NCBI GenBank assembly: GCA_003864495.1
Contig: PEDN01001359.1
Span: 248,001-312,000, forward strand
DNA from: Nemopilema nomurai
Taxonomy: Eukaryota > Cnidaria > Scyphozoa > Rhizostomeae > Rhizostomatidae
Direction of reading: 5' to 3'
Length of the DNA stretch: 64,000 nucleotides
The notes under the pieces were generated by a model. That model was not told the origin of the DNA. It was given only the letters and a program-made list of their open reading frames with translations, and did no database searches. This document shows, piece by piece, positions 36,598 through 49,149 of the stretch. Numbering within the stretch: the first letter of the stretch is position 1; each line of letters starts with the position of its first letter. The position numbers were made by a program, and so were the translations under genes.

Positions 36598-36800
36598 GAC
36601 AACGCCCCGCCCCCCCCCTGAAACGACTCATGATTTCGGTTCATGATTATGTGAAGGGGCAGCTTCAAAAAGATACACAAAGATATATGAAACAAACGCA
36701 AAACACGCTATTTCAAGGCTCACGATTCGCCCCATCTTGACCCAAAACAGCTGTTCAGTTATTTTCACGCAAAATTTGAAGTGAAATATCTCAGGTTACG

Positions 36801-37142
36801 CAAATTATTTATAAGAATGCCTAATTCTTTTGCTGAACTTCAATATTCTTAAAAAAATTTATTTTTAAGCCTAAGATTATTCTTAAATTATTCTTGCCTA
36901 ACACAAAGTGTAAATTCACCTTAAGATCAAGAGAAAACATTTGATCTTTTTGATGTGTTGCTCCATCATAAATTACTCACAGTGTGGCTGAGTATAGCCT
37001 CCAAGCAAAAGTAACTTGCTTTGGGAGAAAATTCAGGGGAGAAATTTTAGTCTTGATGAAGGCTGAGCCTTGCATTATTCTTAAATTTTAACAATTTTGA
37101 GCCTCAATATTCTCATAGACTTTATTCTTATATAAAAAGTGT
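36801..37142. repeat. Dispersed repeat family D, copy 2
   Basis: A ~340-bp copy with both ends: left ATTTATAAGAATGCCTAATT, right CTTTATTCTTATATAAAAAGTG. The ends are loosely complementary (TATAAGAAT), as in a decayed MITE. Confidence 0.75.
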
Positions 37143-37966
37143 GAGGTCTTTGGATGATGACCAGAGAAGCCAATGAGAAGTAATTTTTTGACATATTTCA
37201 GTATGTTTCGCTTTTCAGGGCGATCTATTCGATTTATTCATTATTCGTGCAAAAATATAGTGGCTCTATACTAAGAGCCATCTTGAATTGTTTTCATGGG
37301 CAAGTGCAATGTCCATTGAGATCAGTGACAATGTCCCGATTGGGTTTTGTTGTTTATTGTCCTTGTTTTTGGACACGTGTTTGTCCACGTGCATGGAACA
37401 GTGCCACTGCATGCAGGTCGTGAGGCTTATTGCTCGTAATCTGAGAGTTCAAAGTTCAGTACAATTGTAAATCAGAAACTCTAGTTTTTTGACGGAAATT
37501 AAAGAAACTTTACAATTTTTTATAAAACTATCCATGTCAAGGTCAGAATTGACATATTTCTGTTCAAATCCTTACGACCGATAATTTATTGATTTCGCAC
37601 TTGCACTGTTAAGAATAAAACAATATCTATGTTTAATTATAAATGGTACTCTTCTAGAAGGTTCTATTGACTAGTCAATATTTATAGAGCATCCCAAACA
37701 GAACGAAAACAGCAAATTTTGATTCGTGGAGTTTTGTCGATTCCATTATATAGTACCCGCAGAACTTAAATTCAGCTTCACTGCATCATTTCTTACTTCA
37801 ACCTTCATATTTCAACAAGCAAAGTATTTCTTACAATCTTCCATATGAAGATTATAATTGTCGATACCTGTTTTCAGACAATATCAGAAAAATGAACTTT
37901 TTAGTATCGACAAAAAATTTAGCGAAGATTCGCGTAGACAGTATTTTTGTTGCAATAGTTCACACC
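37143..37966. other. Intergenic, nothing recognised
   Basis: AT-rich DNA upstream of the 38331 gene. A short ATG frame at 37288-37470 resembles no known protein. Confidence 0.4.
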
Positions 37967-38095
37967 TTCTGACGTCAGAAAGTGTCAGGGTCAGGTCCCT
38001 TTGATCCAAACGCGTTAATAACTAATACCGTCTGAGTAACACGACCCCCGTGCTGGTTGTCAATCGATATCGAATGTCAGTCAAACAGTATAAAA
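37967..38095 (+). promoter_or_regulatory. CRE and TATA box of the 38331 gene
   Basis: TTCTGACGTCAGAA (37967-37980) contains the full CREB/ATF site TGACGTCA, extended as a perfect palindrome. TATAAAA follows at 38089-38095, giving an expected start of transcription near 38120 and a leader of about 210 nt. The arrangement resembles a sharply regulated, inducible promoter. Confidence 0.55.
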
Positions 38096-38330
38096 CAAAG
38101 GGAAGCCTGTCTACTGCCAAACAGCATTGGGAAGGTTTCCGAGAAAGGCGTACGTGAGAAGAGAAACGAAAGCGTGCAAATCATCGACGATTTTTGCTGA
38201 GAAAGTGATAGTTTCGAAGTTTGTTTTGCGAAAGAAGCATTGATTCAAGTGCTAGCAAGTTTTTGTGAAGTTTAAAGAAGTCTACAGTTCAGTTAGGCCG
38301 TGTTGAGTGCCACGTATTACTAGAGTCAAT

Positions 38331-38735
38331 ATGGAAGGACTGGCAGAAATTTACAGATCTCAGAGTCTGCAGAGCACTAATCTAAGTGAAAAATCTGCAT
38401 CGACCTTGTCTCTGAAGAAGATTTTTGGCAAGAAGCACCCGAAGAACGAAAGCAAGTACAGTTTTCTTGGCTCGCAGGCCGAGTCAGTGAATTCGTGTAG
38501 TACAACATCTAGCGCTAAGTCAACGGCCTCTCAGCAGAGCACAGCAAGTACCGATTCAGCGAAGTCAACAGACTCGACTGCATCTAAATCCAGCAAATGG
38601 AGGTACAGCACTGAGAGGTTTTCAGGATCGAAAACCAAGCCAAAGAAGTCAGAGGCGTCGAAGCAAGACTATTTTAAGTCCAAGAGCTACCACGAGGCGG
38701 TGTGGTCTCAGGCCTATCTCTATGGCGGCCGATGA
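38331..38735 (+). CDS. Small Ser-rich basic protein, W-QAY-GGR family, member 1
   Basis: Single-exon gene of 134 residues, not recognised. The start is the ATG at 38331, which has A at -3 and G at +4; an in-frame GTG at 38307 was not used. Residues 22-37 are Lys-rich with LKKIFGKK. Residues 49-88 are almost only Ser, Thr, Ala, Lys, Asp and Gln and so probably disordered. RYSTERFSG (91-99) and the terminal WSQAYLYGGR (125-134) are shared with the gene at 45069, also 134 residues with W125. No signal peptide or membrane segment is visible. Terminal conservation suggests a docking motif, which is an inference. Upstream are a CRE and a TATA box, so expression may be inducible. Confidence 0.7.
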   Translation: MEGLAEIYRSQSLQSTNLSEKSASTLSLKKIFGKKHPKNESKYSFLGSQAESVNSCSTTSSAKSTASQQSTASTDSAKSTDSTASKSSKWRYSTERFSGSKTKPKKSEASKQDYFKSKSYHEAVWSQAYLYGGR

Positions 38736-41459
38736 GGAAGTCAGACAGGAAGAAATTCCACGTGAAAATTGGACTTGAATGAAGTTGTGTGTAAGTCTGT
38801 ATTTATAAATGGTGGGGGTGGTTAGTTAGAAGTTGTAGATGAGGCAGAATGCTGTTTGAGGAAACATGTTTCAGTTTGTAGGAAAGCCCAGAGGATACGC
38901 GACTTTAACCGCAAAATGTCGGCAGCCTTTGCCAAAGATTGTTAGCAACGCATTCAGCTCTAACGACAGGAAGGGATTGTTCATACTTTGCAATTATTAA
39001 TTCACACAATTTATTGTCAAGTATTTTAAAGTTTGCTTTCCGTTTTATTTTATGCAAGCTTTGAGTTTAAAACACCCAGTGGAAAATCGCCTCCCAATTA
39101 ATCTCATTAGACATTTCATAGTGGCAAATGTTTGGTTTTACTAGGAAATCCAAAGTATATAACGTTTTGTTGTAAAGAGAACGTTGCCTTTCGTGAAACC
39201 GAAAATGTAAACAGAGATTTTAGCAATTTCCGTGCCGCCCTATGGGCAGTCAGACGTTTGAAATGGCGGGAAAACATCACGACAATAAACAGCCCTGGAA
39301 TTCGATTCAGGTTTTGACGAAACCCATGCGAAACAGCGAGCTTCATTCATGTTGGAACTCGACGTTTGTTGACATTGAATTCTTCACTGCAGAAAACCGT
39401 GAGAACCTTGCCCAGATCGAGGGACAATGTGGCATGCATGCTGAGACATCTCGACATGGGGCGAGGCACGTAATGTTGTGTTGGTGTTGTGAATTGTCGT
39501 GATGTTTTGGCGAGGGCAGCGCAAGGGTGAGTCAATGAGGAATGCAGTCCATGCCAAATTTTGGCAAGCTGTTTCATCTTCTGATTGTCCAATTGCGCAT
39601 TAATGCTTCAATTAAAATGCGATCAATTTGCTGAATAGCCTTGACAAGGCGGAAGAGAATTTGTAGGAAAATTACAGAAATGTTATGGAATTCCTAACCT
39701 AAAGCTTACCTTGTAGTTCTGCGTCATTGAATTCTTGACCAACAAGAAAGCCAGCTGAAATGAGATTTCATAATTAATGGGTTGACGGTCAACGTTTTGT
39801 TTGTAGATTTGTAAAGAGTGTTTAATGACGGCATAGATTTCAGCATTTCTACAGGAATCAGAACTTTCTTTGCCATTTTGGATTTTCAAAATATTTCACT
39901 TACATGAATTTGCTTCGATGGAGTAATAGTCCTTAATTATTTTGAATAGTTTCTCAATTAATGTAGACATGCCATTGTCGGTTAAGAGGTGGCTTCCGCC
40001 ATCTAATCATGTTTGGTGACATTAAGCCACAAGAATTTCCGGCCTAACCCAAGTTCACTTAGCCAAGAGGAACATTATCTGCCCTGCTAACCAGGAAGGG
40101 ATCTTGCGGCGGAAACAAGAGACTGAAAGCCTTTCAATTTCCGCGTACATATCCATGCTACTCTTTGTTTGTATACATACTCCTCCGCCATCGGCCTCGC
40201 AGTCACAAGCTGTTTTTTGTCGATTCAGCTGTCAACAGTTACGCTGTTGCCTTGTGACAAGTTAGCGAAAACCTTGTGACTTCCTTCATTTGAAACACAT
40301 TTTGTGTGTGAATCATTATTTTGTTTTCAAAATGCTTTACTCTTTTATTGTGCTTGATGCTCAGAGCATGCACCACAGATAAGTTTGGCCATTGGTCCAC
40401 AGGGTCGTTATAGATACTTCCACCCTCTTTGGATTATTTTTAACCCCTATTTCTATTTCTTCATTGTGCCTAATGGGGCAATCATTACAACTTACATACA
40501 CTTGCATTCATAATTTACTCAAAATTTGAAACTGTTTCTGAGTATTGAAATAATTGATTGTTTTGGTTTAATTTTTATTTATAGTAAGTTATTGTTAGTT
40601 AGATTCATTAGAAATTATGGAGTTTGTCTCGATCAGATTTGAGTAGTTTCATCAGCTCTTGATGTATCATGTGATTTAGCATTTTGGTTAATTTTTGTGA
40701 CACATTTAAAACTGTTGTTTTGTAATTTGTAAATTACTTATTCTTGGTAAGGGTCATAAACTGGTGACTTTTGGATAAGAAGCCTCCAAAATATTGAACC
40801 CCTCCTGGCAAATTTGTTCAGGTTAAAATCATGTGATGTCTAATATTGAGTAAACAATGTCTTCTGAGAGAACTGGAGAGCCTGCAACCCATTCCCATAA
40901 TGTAAATAGATATTTGGTTTGCCCCTCTTGCAGTCCCACCTTCACCAATACATGACCCCCTTATTCTTGATCTTCATGTAAATATTCAAAATTGTACAGA
41001 ACTTGCCTGATGTAAGAATGATTTTGCTGAAACCAAGACATTTGTGAATACCACTATTGGGACCTAATTAAGGAACATCTCTTGCACTTTTGAGGTACAC
41101 ACATAGATCTTGGTTTCAGTAACCCCTTTGAACATTGATTATAAAATTTGTAGATATGTATTATCATTAAAAGAAATATACAGTTGGAAACATTGAATCT
41201 TTTTGTTGAGTCTCTTTGCAGTTAAACTTTCAGGTAATATTGATTTCAACATTAGAAGTTTTCTAGTTCAAATTAAATGTTTGCTAAGAAGCTTGACATT
41301 CAAAACTCAGGAGTATTAAACTTTGATTATATGCACACAAAACTTTAATTTTCATTACAATTTTTGTCAGAGTGCAATAGTGAAACTTTGGAAGAAAATT
41401 TGGCCTTATTGTATGTGGATGGAGAAAAGTACACATCCTATCCAGTGCCTTTAAATTCA

Positions 41460-41674
41460 AAGGCATTGAGTCTGATAAATGGAAAGCGTATACCCAAATT
41501 GCAAACGTTGCTGAGTCATTATGATAGCTCCGTTAATCTGATTGGCTGTCAAGCAAACTGCACACATGATGCTATAACATTGCAGTTGATGTCTGATCAC
41601 ATGAAAGCCGATTTATCACATGAAAACAGACAACAGCCCGTGGAAAACCGCTATTTACCATGACTCAATGCCTT
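41460..41674. mobile_element. Dispersed MITE-like element E, copy 2
   Basis: Starts AAGGCATTGAGTC and ends GACTCAATGCCTT, 13-bp perfect inverted ends. The body is closely similar to 7243-7457 in WDR19 intron 6. An open frame across it (41364-41663) is a by-product of the repeat. Confidence 0.85.
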
Positions 41675-43754
41675 AAACCTAAGGTAGTATTTGTGGATAG
41701 TGGTTCGGTTGCAACTGTGACAAAGCTTTGTGGAATGGCCATTGGGCAATGCATTGCTTGAAGGGGAATTGGGATTTGGGAATGCTTGGGGGGAGTGATG
41801 GGGTGAGATACTGCTTGAAGAGGAGATGGGGGTGAGAAGGCTTGAAGGAGAGAAAGGGTGAGAGAATACTTGACGGGGAGATGGGGTGGTATTATGCATG
41901 AAAGTGAGATGGGGTGTAAGAAGCCCCCCTCCCACTAATTTGCGAAGAAAATAATTCCAAAATAGCCAAAAAGTAAAGCAGATTCGAGCTACTCAATTCA
42001 AGTTCAATTCATTAGCCAAGCCCCCCCCCCCCTCCTCTTTCAAGTTCGTGGGCCATGGGTCAACAGTATAGGTCTTGTCCGTTTTGAGCAAGAGTAAATA
42101 GTTTCAAAGTTATCGCAGTACGCGTGCATTGTAGCAGGATGGATTTGTACCATTGTGGCGTATCAACTTCATAAGGGTCTGGATGGCACAACTGTTTGAA
42201 AGACAATACCCACGGTGCCCTCAGCTCTGCACAACTTCTTTTCCAAGAGAATCTAACCTTCTGCGCATTTTATTAATCGCTTGGATTCTATTCACGTAAC
42301 ATTTATGAAAATAAATTTCAGATCAAGGGCATGTCACCAAAAGCCTGTATAAACAGCAGATCATGTTCAAAGGTCATTTTTTGGGGCAAAAGGGTCCATT
42401 TTCGACACGTGCAGACTATTTCAGAGCGGGCAAAGAGCAACTCAAGGCAAGGATTCCAGACAAATATGCCCTCGTACACTTAAAGGCCATAGTTCGATTC
42501 GATTATCTTTTATCTGGTTAGGACTAGACGAGAAATTAAGCTTCATTCTTCACCTTCCATTTCTATTGAACAATTGTGTTTTAAAAAAAAACAAAAGCCG
42601 CTCTTTTGTTTTCAGAAGTCATATAAAGCAAATAAACCTTCTCTATTTCATGCGATTATCCAAAAAGATTTTGCTGAAATTCGGTCAAGTGCATAATGTT
42701 TTGATACACCTTCAAGTTCTTTTGTTATCTCTTTGTTTTACTTTCCTCTTGATTTTCTACTGCGGCACATCTCATAATCGATTCTAAAGAAGAATTTCTC
42801 AGAGACAATCGTGTCATGCCAAGGCTGGCGATTTGTATTAGAAAGTGGGGTGTGAGGGAGGGGGCGAGGGAGCAGAATTGGAATGTTATGATATTCTCTC
42901 TATCCGTTCTACATGGCCTTGAAAAATACTTTGCTCTGCAAAAAATATCATACTCTGGAATTGTCAAGAAGTTTTTATTGTCCTAACCCAATTGGGGAGC
43001 AATCTATGAAGTTAACTATCCACAGATGTGTAGGTTCGATAGTGGAGAAGATTGCCTTGTCACCAAAGTGGGGGCTAATTGAAAGGGGGTTTTCATAAAT
43101 GGGGAAACAGGCGACATCGTATATTTCGCCTTTGTGTCTTGACATCAGCTTCCCTTGGCTGCAACCTGAAGTGAAATGCATAATTCAGTATGTTTTTCCT
43201 GGCGATTCAGAAAGTGGATATGGTTTGCTTCGCGTTACGGCAAACTAGCATGTCACAAACCTGTCTAGTTTTTAGCAGCATTCCTTGTATGCAAGAATAG
43301 AGGTCATCCAAGGCAACATTAATTCTCAAGTCCTGAATCGCGAATCCCCTTGGCCTAATTTTGCAGCCTGGGAAATTGGGCAACATTGATGAATCTGGTG
43401 TTGTGAAATTTATAGTAGTTCATTCATCTTCAAGAATAAACGCAGAATGAATGACTGAGTCATGGCTACCAATTAAATATGTTTTTCATCAATAATTAAT
43501 CGGTTGTAAATAAGGAAAATATCTCGTTAATTATTCAAAAGAGCGTGCGTGGGTTCGGGCATCGTTTTGCCCGAGACATAAAAAATCAGGGGGTAAATAC
43601 TGCTTTCATTTGCTTGGCCTGATATAAAGTAATTTTTTTATTCAGTTTTGCGTGTATGCAAAGCCAACTAGCTTTATTTTGGGGTCCCCTTCTAATCTTC
43701 CAAAGTCAGCCACTTTTCCCTTTTCCCGAAAAATGGTTTCTTGCAACAAATTTC

Positions 43755-44113
43755 TACATACTTTTTTAAAAGAATACCTAATTTTTGCTGTGCCTGGATA
43801 TTCTTAGAAATTTTCGATTTTGAGCTTATAAGATAATTCTTAAAATATTATTGCCCAAAATAAGGTAAATTCGCCTTAAGATCATAGAAAAATATTAAAT
43901 CTTTTCTATTGTATTGCTTCATCATTAACTTCATCAAAAGCAAACATAAATATATAAAGCGATAAAGTGAAATTTGTTTTGCTTTGTAGAAAAAACTTGG
44001 ATTAAGGAGAAATTTTTGTCTTGATGAAGGTTGAGCCTGGCATTATTCTTAAATTTTAGCAATTTTGAGCCTCGGTATTCGTAAAGACTTTATTCTTGTA
44101 TAAAAAGTGTGCA
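43755..44113. repeat. Dispersed repeat family D, copy 3
   Basis: The most complete copy by its ends: left TACATACTTTTTTAAAAGAATA, right TATTCTTGTATAAAAAGTGTG, imperfect complements of each other. The interior shares CCTTAAGATCA and GATGAAGGTTGAGCCTGGCAT with the other copies. Confidence 0.75.
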
Positions 44114-44871
44114 TTATAATTTCTATTTTATAAAGGGTCAATGGATGGTACTTGACCACACCTTTATTTTTTGCCACACCCATCAAGGTCATTTTTTAAT
44201 TTTTTTCGTAGCTGGTTCAAAATTCTTAACAAGTCTAGAAATTTTTCAAACAAGACCAAAATTGACATTGACTTGATAAAGGGTTGGTTCCACGACAAAC
44301 GTCCCTTCCACGGCCCTTGGAAAAAATAAGACCGTCTGACCCACAGTTCAAGGTGTCAAGCAGCAAAAAACATTCTGTCACTCCCGCAGACAAATATGTT
44401 CAAAACATGACATGTTCGATTTCATCTCCCCAGAAAAATGGCCTCTCGCAAGAGTTTCCGATTACATGCTGATTTCGATAGCCTGTTTTCAAGTGCTGAG
44501 ATGCCTGCTGTGTGACAATTGGTCACTTGTTTATCGGGTTCAATCTTGTTTTTCAGGTCCCTTGAAGCCAGAAAAGCGGCATGACAAGATTTGGCACATT
44601 GGCACAGGGGCCAGAGGCAACAAGGCGACTGTTCCGAAATGTACTCGAAAAAAGCTTGGTTCTGAAGGGAAATTTAGCTAAACTGCTTTTCGATACTTTT
44701 CGTAATTCAAATAATTGTAGTGAAATTGTATTTAATTTTCTGTGTGCCTTCTATTGTCTCTAAATTGAATGGTACACTTTGACTTTCTAAGAAGCCGCAA
44801 CTGGTCCGTCCATTTTTGGGAAATTCACAATGAATTTAATGGTCCGTCCGTAATTTTACTCGTAGTACTCT

Positions 44872-44884
44872 TACGCATGCGCGT
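44872..44884. promoter_or_regulatory. NRF1-like CGCATGCG palindrome
   Basis: TACGCATGCGCGT closely resembles the NRF1 site (TGCGCATGCGC) and lies about 190 bp upstream of the start codon at 45069, within promoter range. Confidence 0.35.
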
Positions 44885-45068
44885 TGGTAGTATTGGCGGT
44901 TCGCATGAATGTGATTCACTGTGAAAACAAACTGGCTTCGTTGTACCTGTGTGAGAAACAAGTTAAAAGTATTCGTACCATTACACGCGGGATTATTTCA
45001 GATTAAGCAACAGATTAATCTAAACGTTTTCAACTGAGAGGTTTAAACGATTCAAAGAACTCCTTGAC

Positions 45069-45473
45069 ATGTTTTGGAAAATTTTCAAAGGAAAGAAGGG
45101 AAAGAGATCCTGTGATGACAACGAAAGATTGCCTCACACGAACAAGGAACATGAGGAAAGTATTGGCGTTGTAGAGAGAACTTCTTCGCCGATTACTATG
45201 CCAGCAAGATCAGGACGATCGCTTGTCGTTTCGCGAATGAAGGGACACTCTAGCTCCAGGGCATCAAGTATAAGCTACTTATCGATAGCCTCAGGAGAGG
45301 CACCATCCGTCTCCTCATCATCAAAAACTCTAAGCAGTAGTGTCAGCTCAAAGAAATCAACAAGAACATATGACATTGATCGATTCAAGGGACCATCGAA
45401 GCTCCCCAAGCATCTCAAAGGGGCTGGGGGCCATGATATCTGGGCGCAGGCATACGCTTTTGGCGGGAGGTGA
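45069..45473 (+). CDS. Small Ser-rich basic protein, W-QAY-GGR family, member 2
   Basis: Single-exon gene of 134 residues, not recognised. The N-terminus MFWKIFKGKKGKRS is strongly basic and resembles the internal LKKIFGKK of the gene at 38331. Residues 59-97 form a Ser-rich, probably disordered linker. TYDIDRFKG (100-108) and the terminal WAQAYAFGGR (125-134) match RYSTERFSG and WSQAYLYGGR of member 1. Between the shared blocks the sequences are unrelated in detail, so the pair is old or fast-evolving. No TATA box is obvious; an NRF1-like palindrome lies about 190 bp upstream, so regulation may differ from member 1. An acceptor-like ATTATTTCAG near 45000 could end a 5' untranslated intron. 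Confidence 0.68.
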   Translation: MFWKIFKGKKGKRSCDDNERLPHTNKEHEESIGVVERTSSPITMPARSGRSLVVSRMKGHSSSRASSISYLSIASGEAPSVSSSSKTLSSSVSSKKSTRTYDIDRFKGPSKLPKHLKGAGGHDIWAQAYAFGGR

Positions 45474-47425
45474 TTCCAAAGTTAGCTGGCCTAAGCCTGG
45501 TTATTCTCTTTGGCGATGTGCCGCGGCTCATGTCTTTGGTAGCAGAAAACGTCATCGTTAGAGAACCGCGCAAGGAGACCCAGTTGTTGAAGTCTGTGGT
45601 CATTCATTCATTGGTGGTGCCGTTATCTACAAACAAGATTACTCAAGTGATTGTCAAGCAAAACAAATGTTTCCTTTCGGCTGTCATCACGTCACTAAAC
45701 TGATTTTGGCAATTCATCATCACGCCAATCTATTGATCAGAGTAATATATTTTCATAGAGTGCTGAATGGAAGTGAAAACTAATTTTTCTATGGTGTTGA
45801 AATTTCGTGAAATCTATGGGTTTTTATAGTTGCTGGCAACGCGGTTAAATTCCCTGTATCTCACGTGATCGACTGATTGTAAGTTACTCAAGACAAGAAA
45901 CTGTCACATTGTTTCTATTTATAACCATGACCTTTATCTTACCATCTTTAATCAAGATGGCCCATCTCAGACCCTACTTGTCTGCCTATCAATTTTGATA
46001 CAGTCTACAAAGATAATCTTAACATGTGACTTCCTGGTTCTTTGTTTGCTTCCCCTGTGTTCACCCAGCTAAACATAGACCAAGACCAAGATATAACCTT
46101 CGATATACAGGACATGTGGGGTTCATAAGCTAAACCCCAACCAGATGCATCCATGCGCCCCTAACTTAGCTTAGCCTGAATAGAAAGTAAGCAATTTAGC
46201 CTATAGGATGGTATTTTTTTTATATGTTGATCATAGGCTTCTGTTGTTGATTTTATTTTTAAGCTCCCTTGTTACAGGATTTCAAGCATGTAGCTGATTT
46301 TTCATCATGTGTTAAGTAAAGCATCAACATTTGTTGGCTGGCCAAAATATCCACCATAGTATAAGACATTCCTTTGTTTTGAACCACATTTTTGTACCAC
46401 AGGGCAATTTTTTAGATCGTGAGAAATTATTGTGATCATAGCGTTAGATCAAATTGATTAGATTTATTGGTTAGAAATAATACAATGGCTGTTGGCTTTT
46501 ATGCTGATGCCATGATTATTTCAAATCTAGAAGTTGGTGGTCTTTGAGTCTTGGGGTGTAGTATTGCATGTCATACTCCCAGACATGTTGTGTAATTGAA
46601 AAGGCACAGAGGGACATGATTTTCCATTGCCTTGCACCCTAGGAGAGCCAGCTGGAGTGATACCAAAGGCCTCTCCAACAGTTTTGTTTCACACTGTGCC
46701 ACTATTGGTTCCCATTATGGCATAGTTGGATGTTCCCAAGAAAAATTCACACCTCCCAACCATCTATTGCATGATACTAGGTTATTTTAAAACACAGAGT
46801 TGTTTATTAGGAAGGCCACTGTTTCCTTAACCGTGATTCATTCTACAGTTATTTCTGTCATGAATCTTGGTGTGATCTGCTTGTTGTCCCCAGCAAGATA
46901 TCTTTCAATAGAAGAAGGCATGAAAAACTTCCCTGTAGATGTCAAATTGTATTCAAGCCCTGAATTCTATGACCAGAGAAAATTGTTATGAATTATTTAT
47001 GGCTGCATCCAATCCAATTGCCTAGGAAGCCAAATTTCCACCATCCACAAATATTTTCTTTACTATGAATTATGTATTAGATTATTACGTATTGAATAAA
47101 AAGATACAGTTATACATTCAAATTTTGTATCATAGAGACTTTCTATCAGTTATTTATGCCTAAGTTATTGAGAGGATTGTGTTTCAATTGAGTTGTGTTT
47201 TTCCTTATCACCACCTCTTAAATATCCTTTTTGGAAAAATGATATCAGATAATGTTGAGCAATAAAAACCCAGAGTCTGGGACAACATATGGCTGATTGA
47301 AGTATTGAGAAGTCCCTTTCAATTTATTTGCCTCATAAAGATAAGTGTCATTGTAATACAAGGAATATATTGCCATTACACTGGTGTTCAAAAGGCGAGT
47401 GTTTTGACCAAGGAAAATGCGATGC

Positions 47426-47682
47426 ATAGGCGCCGACTTTTATTTTTCCCAGGGGGGGCTCAAAATTTAAATTTAAAAAAAGTTAAAAGGTAGAGAAATT
47501 ACCTGTCGCTTTAATAACGTAATACAACATGTGTAGTATGTATAATAACAAAACAAAACATTTAAATAAAGCAGATATAACATCATGGTCTACAGTATCA
47601 TCAGTTCAATTCTTTGATTGATTTCAAACGAAATTCCCAGGGGGGGCTCGAGCCCCCAGGCCCCCACGTAGTCGGCGCCTAT
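47426..47682. mobile_element. MITE family F
   Basis: Perfect 12-bp terminal inverted repeats, ATAGGCGCCGAC and GTCGGCGCCTAT, flanked by an exact 5-bp duplication GATGC (47421-47425 and 47683-47687). CCCAGGGGGGGCTC recurs just inside both ends. No coding capacity. The intact duplication suggests a fairly recent insertion. Confidence 0.92.
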
Positions 47683-48934
47683 GATGCGATGTTTCAAGAA
47701 AATGGTCTTTGCAGAAAGACTCGTCAAATTCAAGTCCTAGATAGACCAAATTCCATGGCGTTCTGTCTGCAATTTCTTTTAAACTCTAAAACTTCACTTC
47801 TCGAATTTCCTGGCTTAGCTTTTACAATTTTGTAAACAAATTATTCTGGGATATGTAAATCTCTTGGCCTAAGTCGCTTTACCAGCCATTACTTGAATAT
47901 TTGTGCTACTTAAACTGGATCTCAAGTTCCGAGACGCAACCTTTGACTTCATTTAGTGTCTAATTCGTCTGAGCATGAAAGGATTCAAATTTCAACCGCA
48001 CGCGTGAAATGGGCTTCAACTTACTTCTAAAGTACCTTGTTTACCTCTTAACTGGGTAAAATTTGGTCCTTACATGGAACAAGAGTGCAATTAAACAATT
48101 ACGTACCTTTTTTAGTTTCTTGTTGCTTCCAGTAGTGAATAACATTGAGTTTGGAGAAGAAATATCATCGAGGGTTGGCCTTTCTTCAAATACTTTTTCG
48201 TCACGTTTCGAAGTGAATTTCCCGCAATTTTCAATTCGCTCCTTCTAAGCGCGTTTTAATTTCTCGCAGCATCCAACCAATACCCCCTCCCACAAGTAAG
48301 TTATCGGCCCCTAATGGGGTTGAAAATCGTGCCACCCCATGCTGCATACTGCACTTAGATATTCCCTGTTGAGTGGTTATGGAGTTGAGGGGTTATTCTT
48401 TAATGTAATCTGTTGTTCGAAGTATGGTTCAATTTATCAAAACTGCACTCCACCAAATTGTGATATTCTCAAAACCCTAGTTTCTGATTGCCCTTTTCAA
48501 GAGATAACAGGCTGAAAACTAATCTATTAAGTGAAAGAAATTTAATCAATCGTTTTGTAGGAAAATCTGCTCGTTTTGGAGCCATTTTGCCCACCACTGC
48601 CATTCCACCAAGGCTCCTTTCGAAGTATTTCAAAACAGTTGTCTCCTCTTCTCTCTTTTGAATGATAGTTCTAAAACTGCTGTTCAAAGGAAAAAGCGAT
48701 GCAAAGAATTTTGGGAAATTCAACACTGGCTTCTCTTGTTCAAACTGTAAAGCGTATCTTGGTGCCCAACATAGAACCCTTGATGCCAACATTGAAATGG
48801 TTCTTTTGAAAAGATACTGTTTCAGTATGGTGCTTGTTGTGGCGCTTGCTTTGCGGACATGGCCACAGGAAGAACGCTGAAGCACTGTTTTAGAAAAAAT
48901 TCGCCTGTTCGAAACCTGGGCTGACTAAGGTAAG

Positions 48935-49149
48935 GAACACCCAATTTTTTTCCGAGCCTCAATACTTTCAAAAAATTTCGATTTTGAGCCTAAGATTATT
49001 CTTAAATTTTTCTTGCCCAACACACTGTGTAGATTTGACTTAAGAACATAAAAAGATATTAAATTTTTCTGATGTGCTGCTTCATCATAAATTCTTACAT
49101 TTCAGCAATTTTGAGCTCCATAGACTTTATTTTTATAAAGAAGTGTGTA
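48935..49149. repeat. Dispersed repeat family D, copy 4 (internally deleted)
   Basis: Shares TTGAGCCTAAGATTATTCTT and the right end (TTATTTTTATAAAGAAGTGTG) with the other copies. The central GTGGCTGAGTATAGC part is missing, giving about 215 bp instead of 340. Confidence 0.7.

Larger units (their letters stand above)
38736..44871. other. Gene-free stretch between the two small paralogues
   Basis: No convincing coding exon. It contains element E copy 2 (41460-41674), repeat D copy 3 (43755-44113) and a G-rich degenerate tract near 41760-41925. Confidence 0.5.

Noticed and set aside
38307..38330. Eight-codon N-terminal extension of the 38331 gene from a GTG
   Set aside because: GTG is not a normal start in animals; the ATG at 38331 has good context and gives 134 residues, the same as the paralogue.
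41364..41663. Plus-strand frame of 99 codons
   Set aside because: Most of it is dispersed element E, also found in a WDR19 intron.
48469..48885. Minus-strand frame of 138 codons
   Set aside because: No ATG at the listed start, no recognised family, no flanking gene signals.
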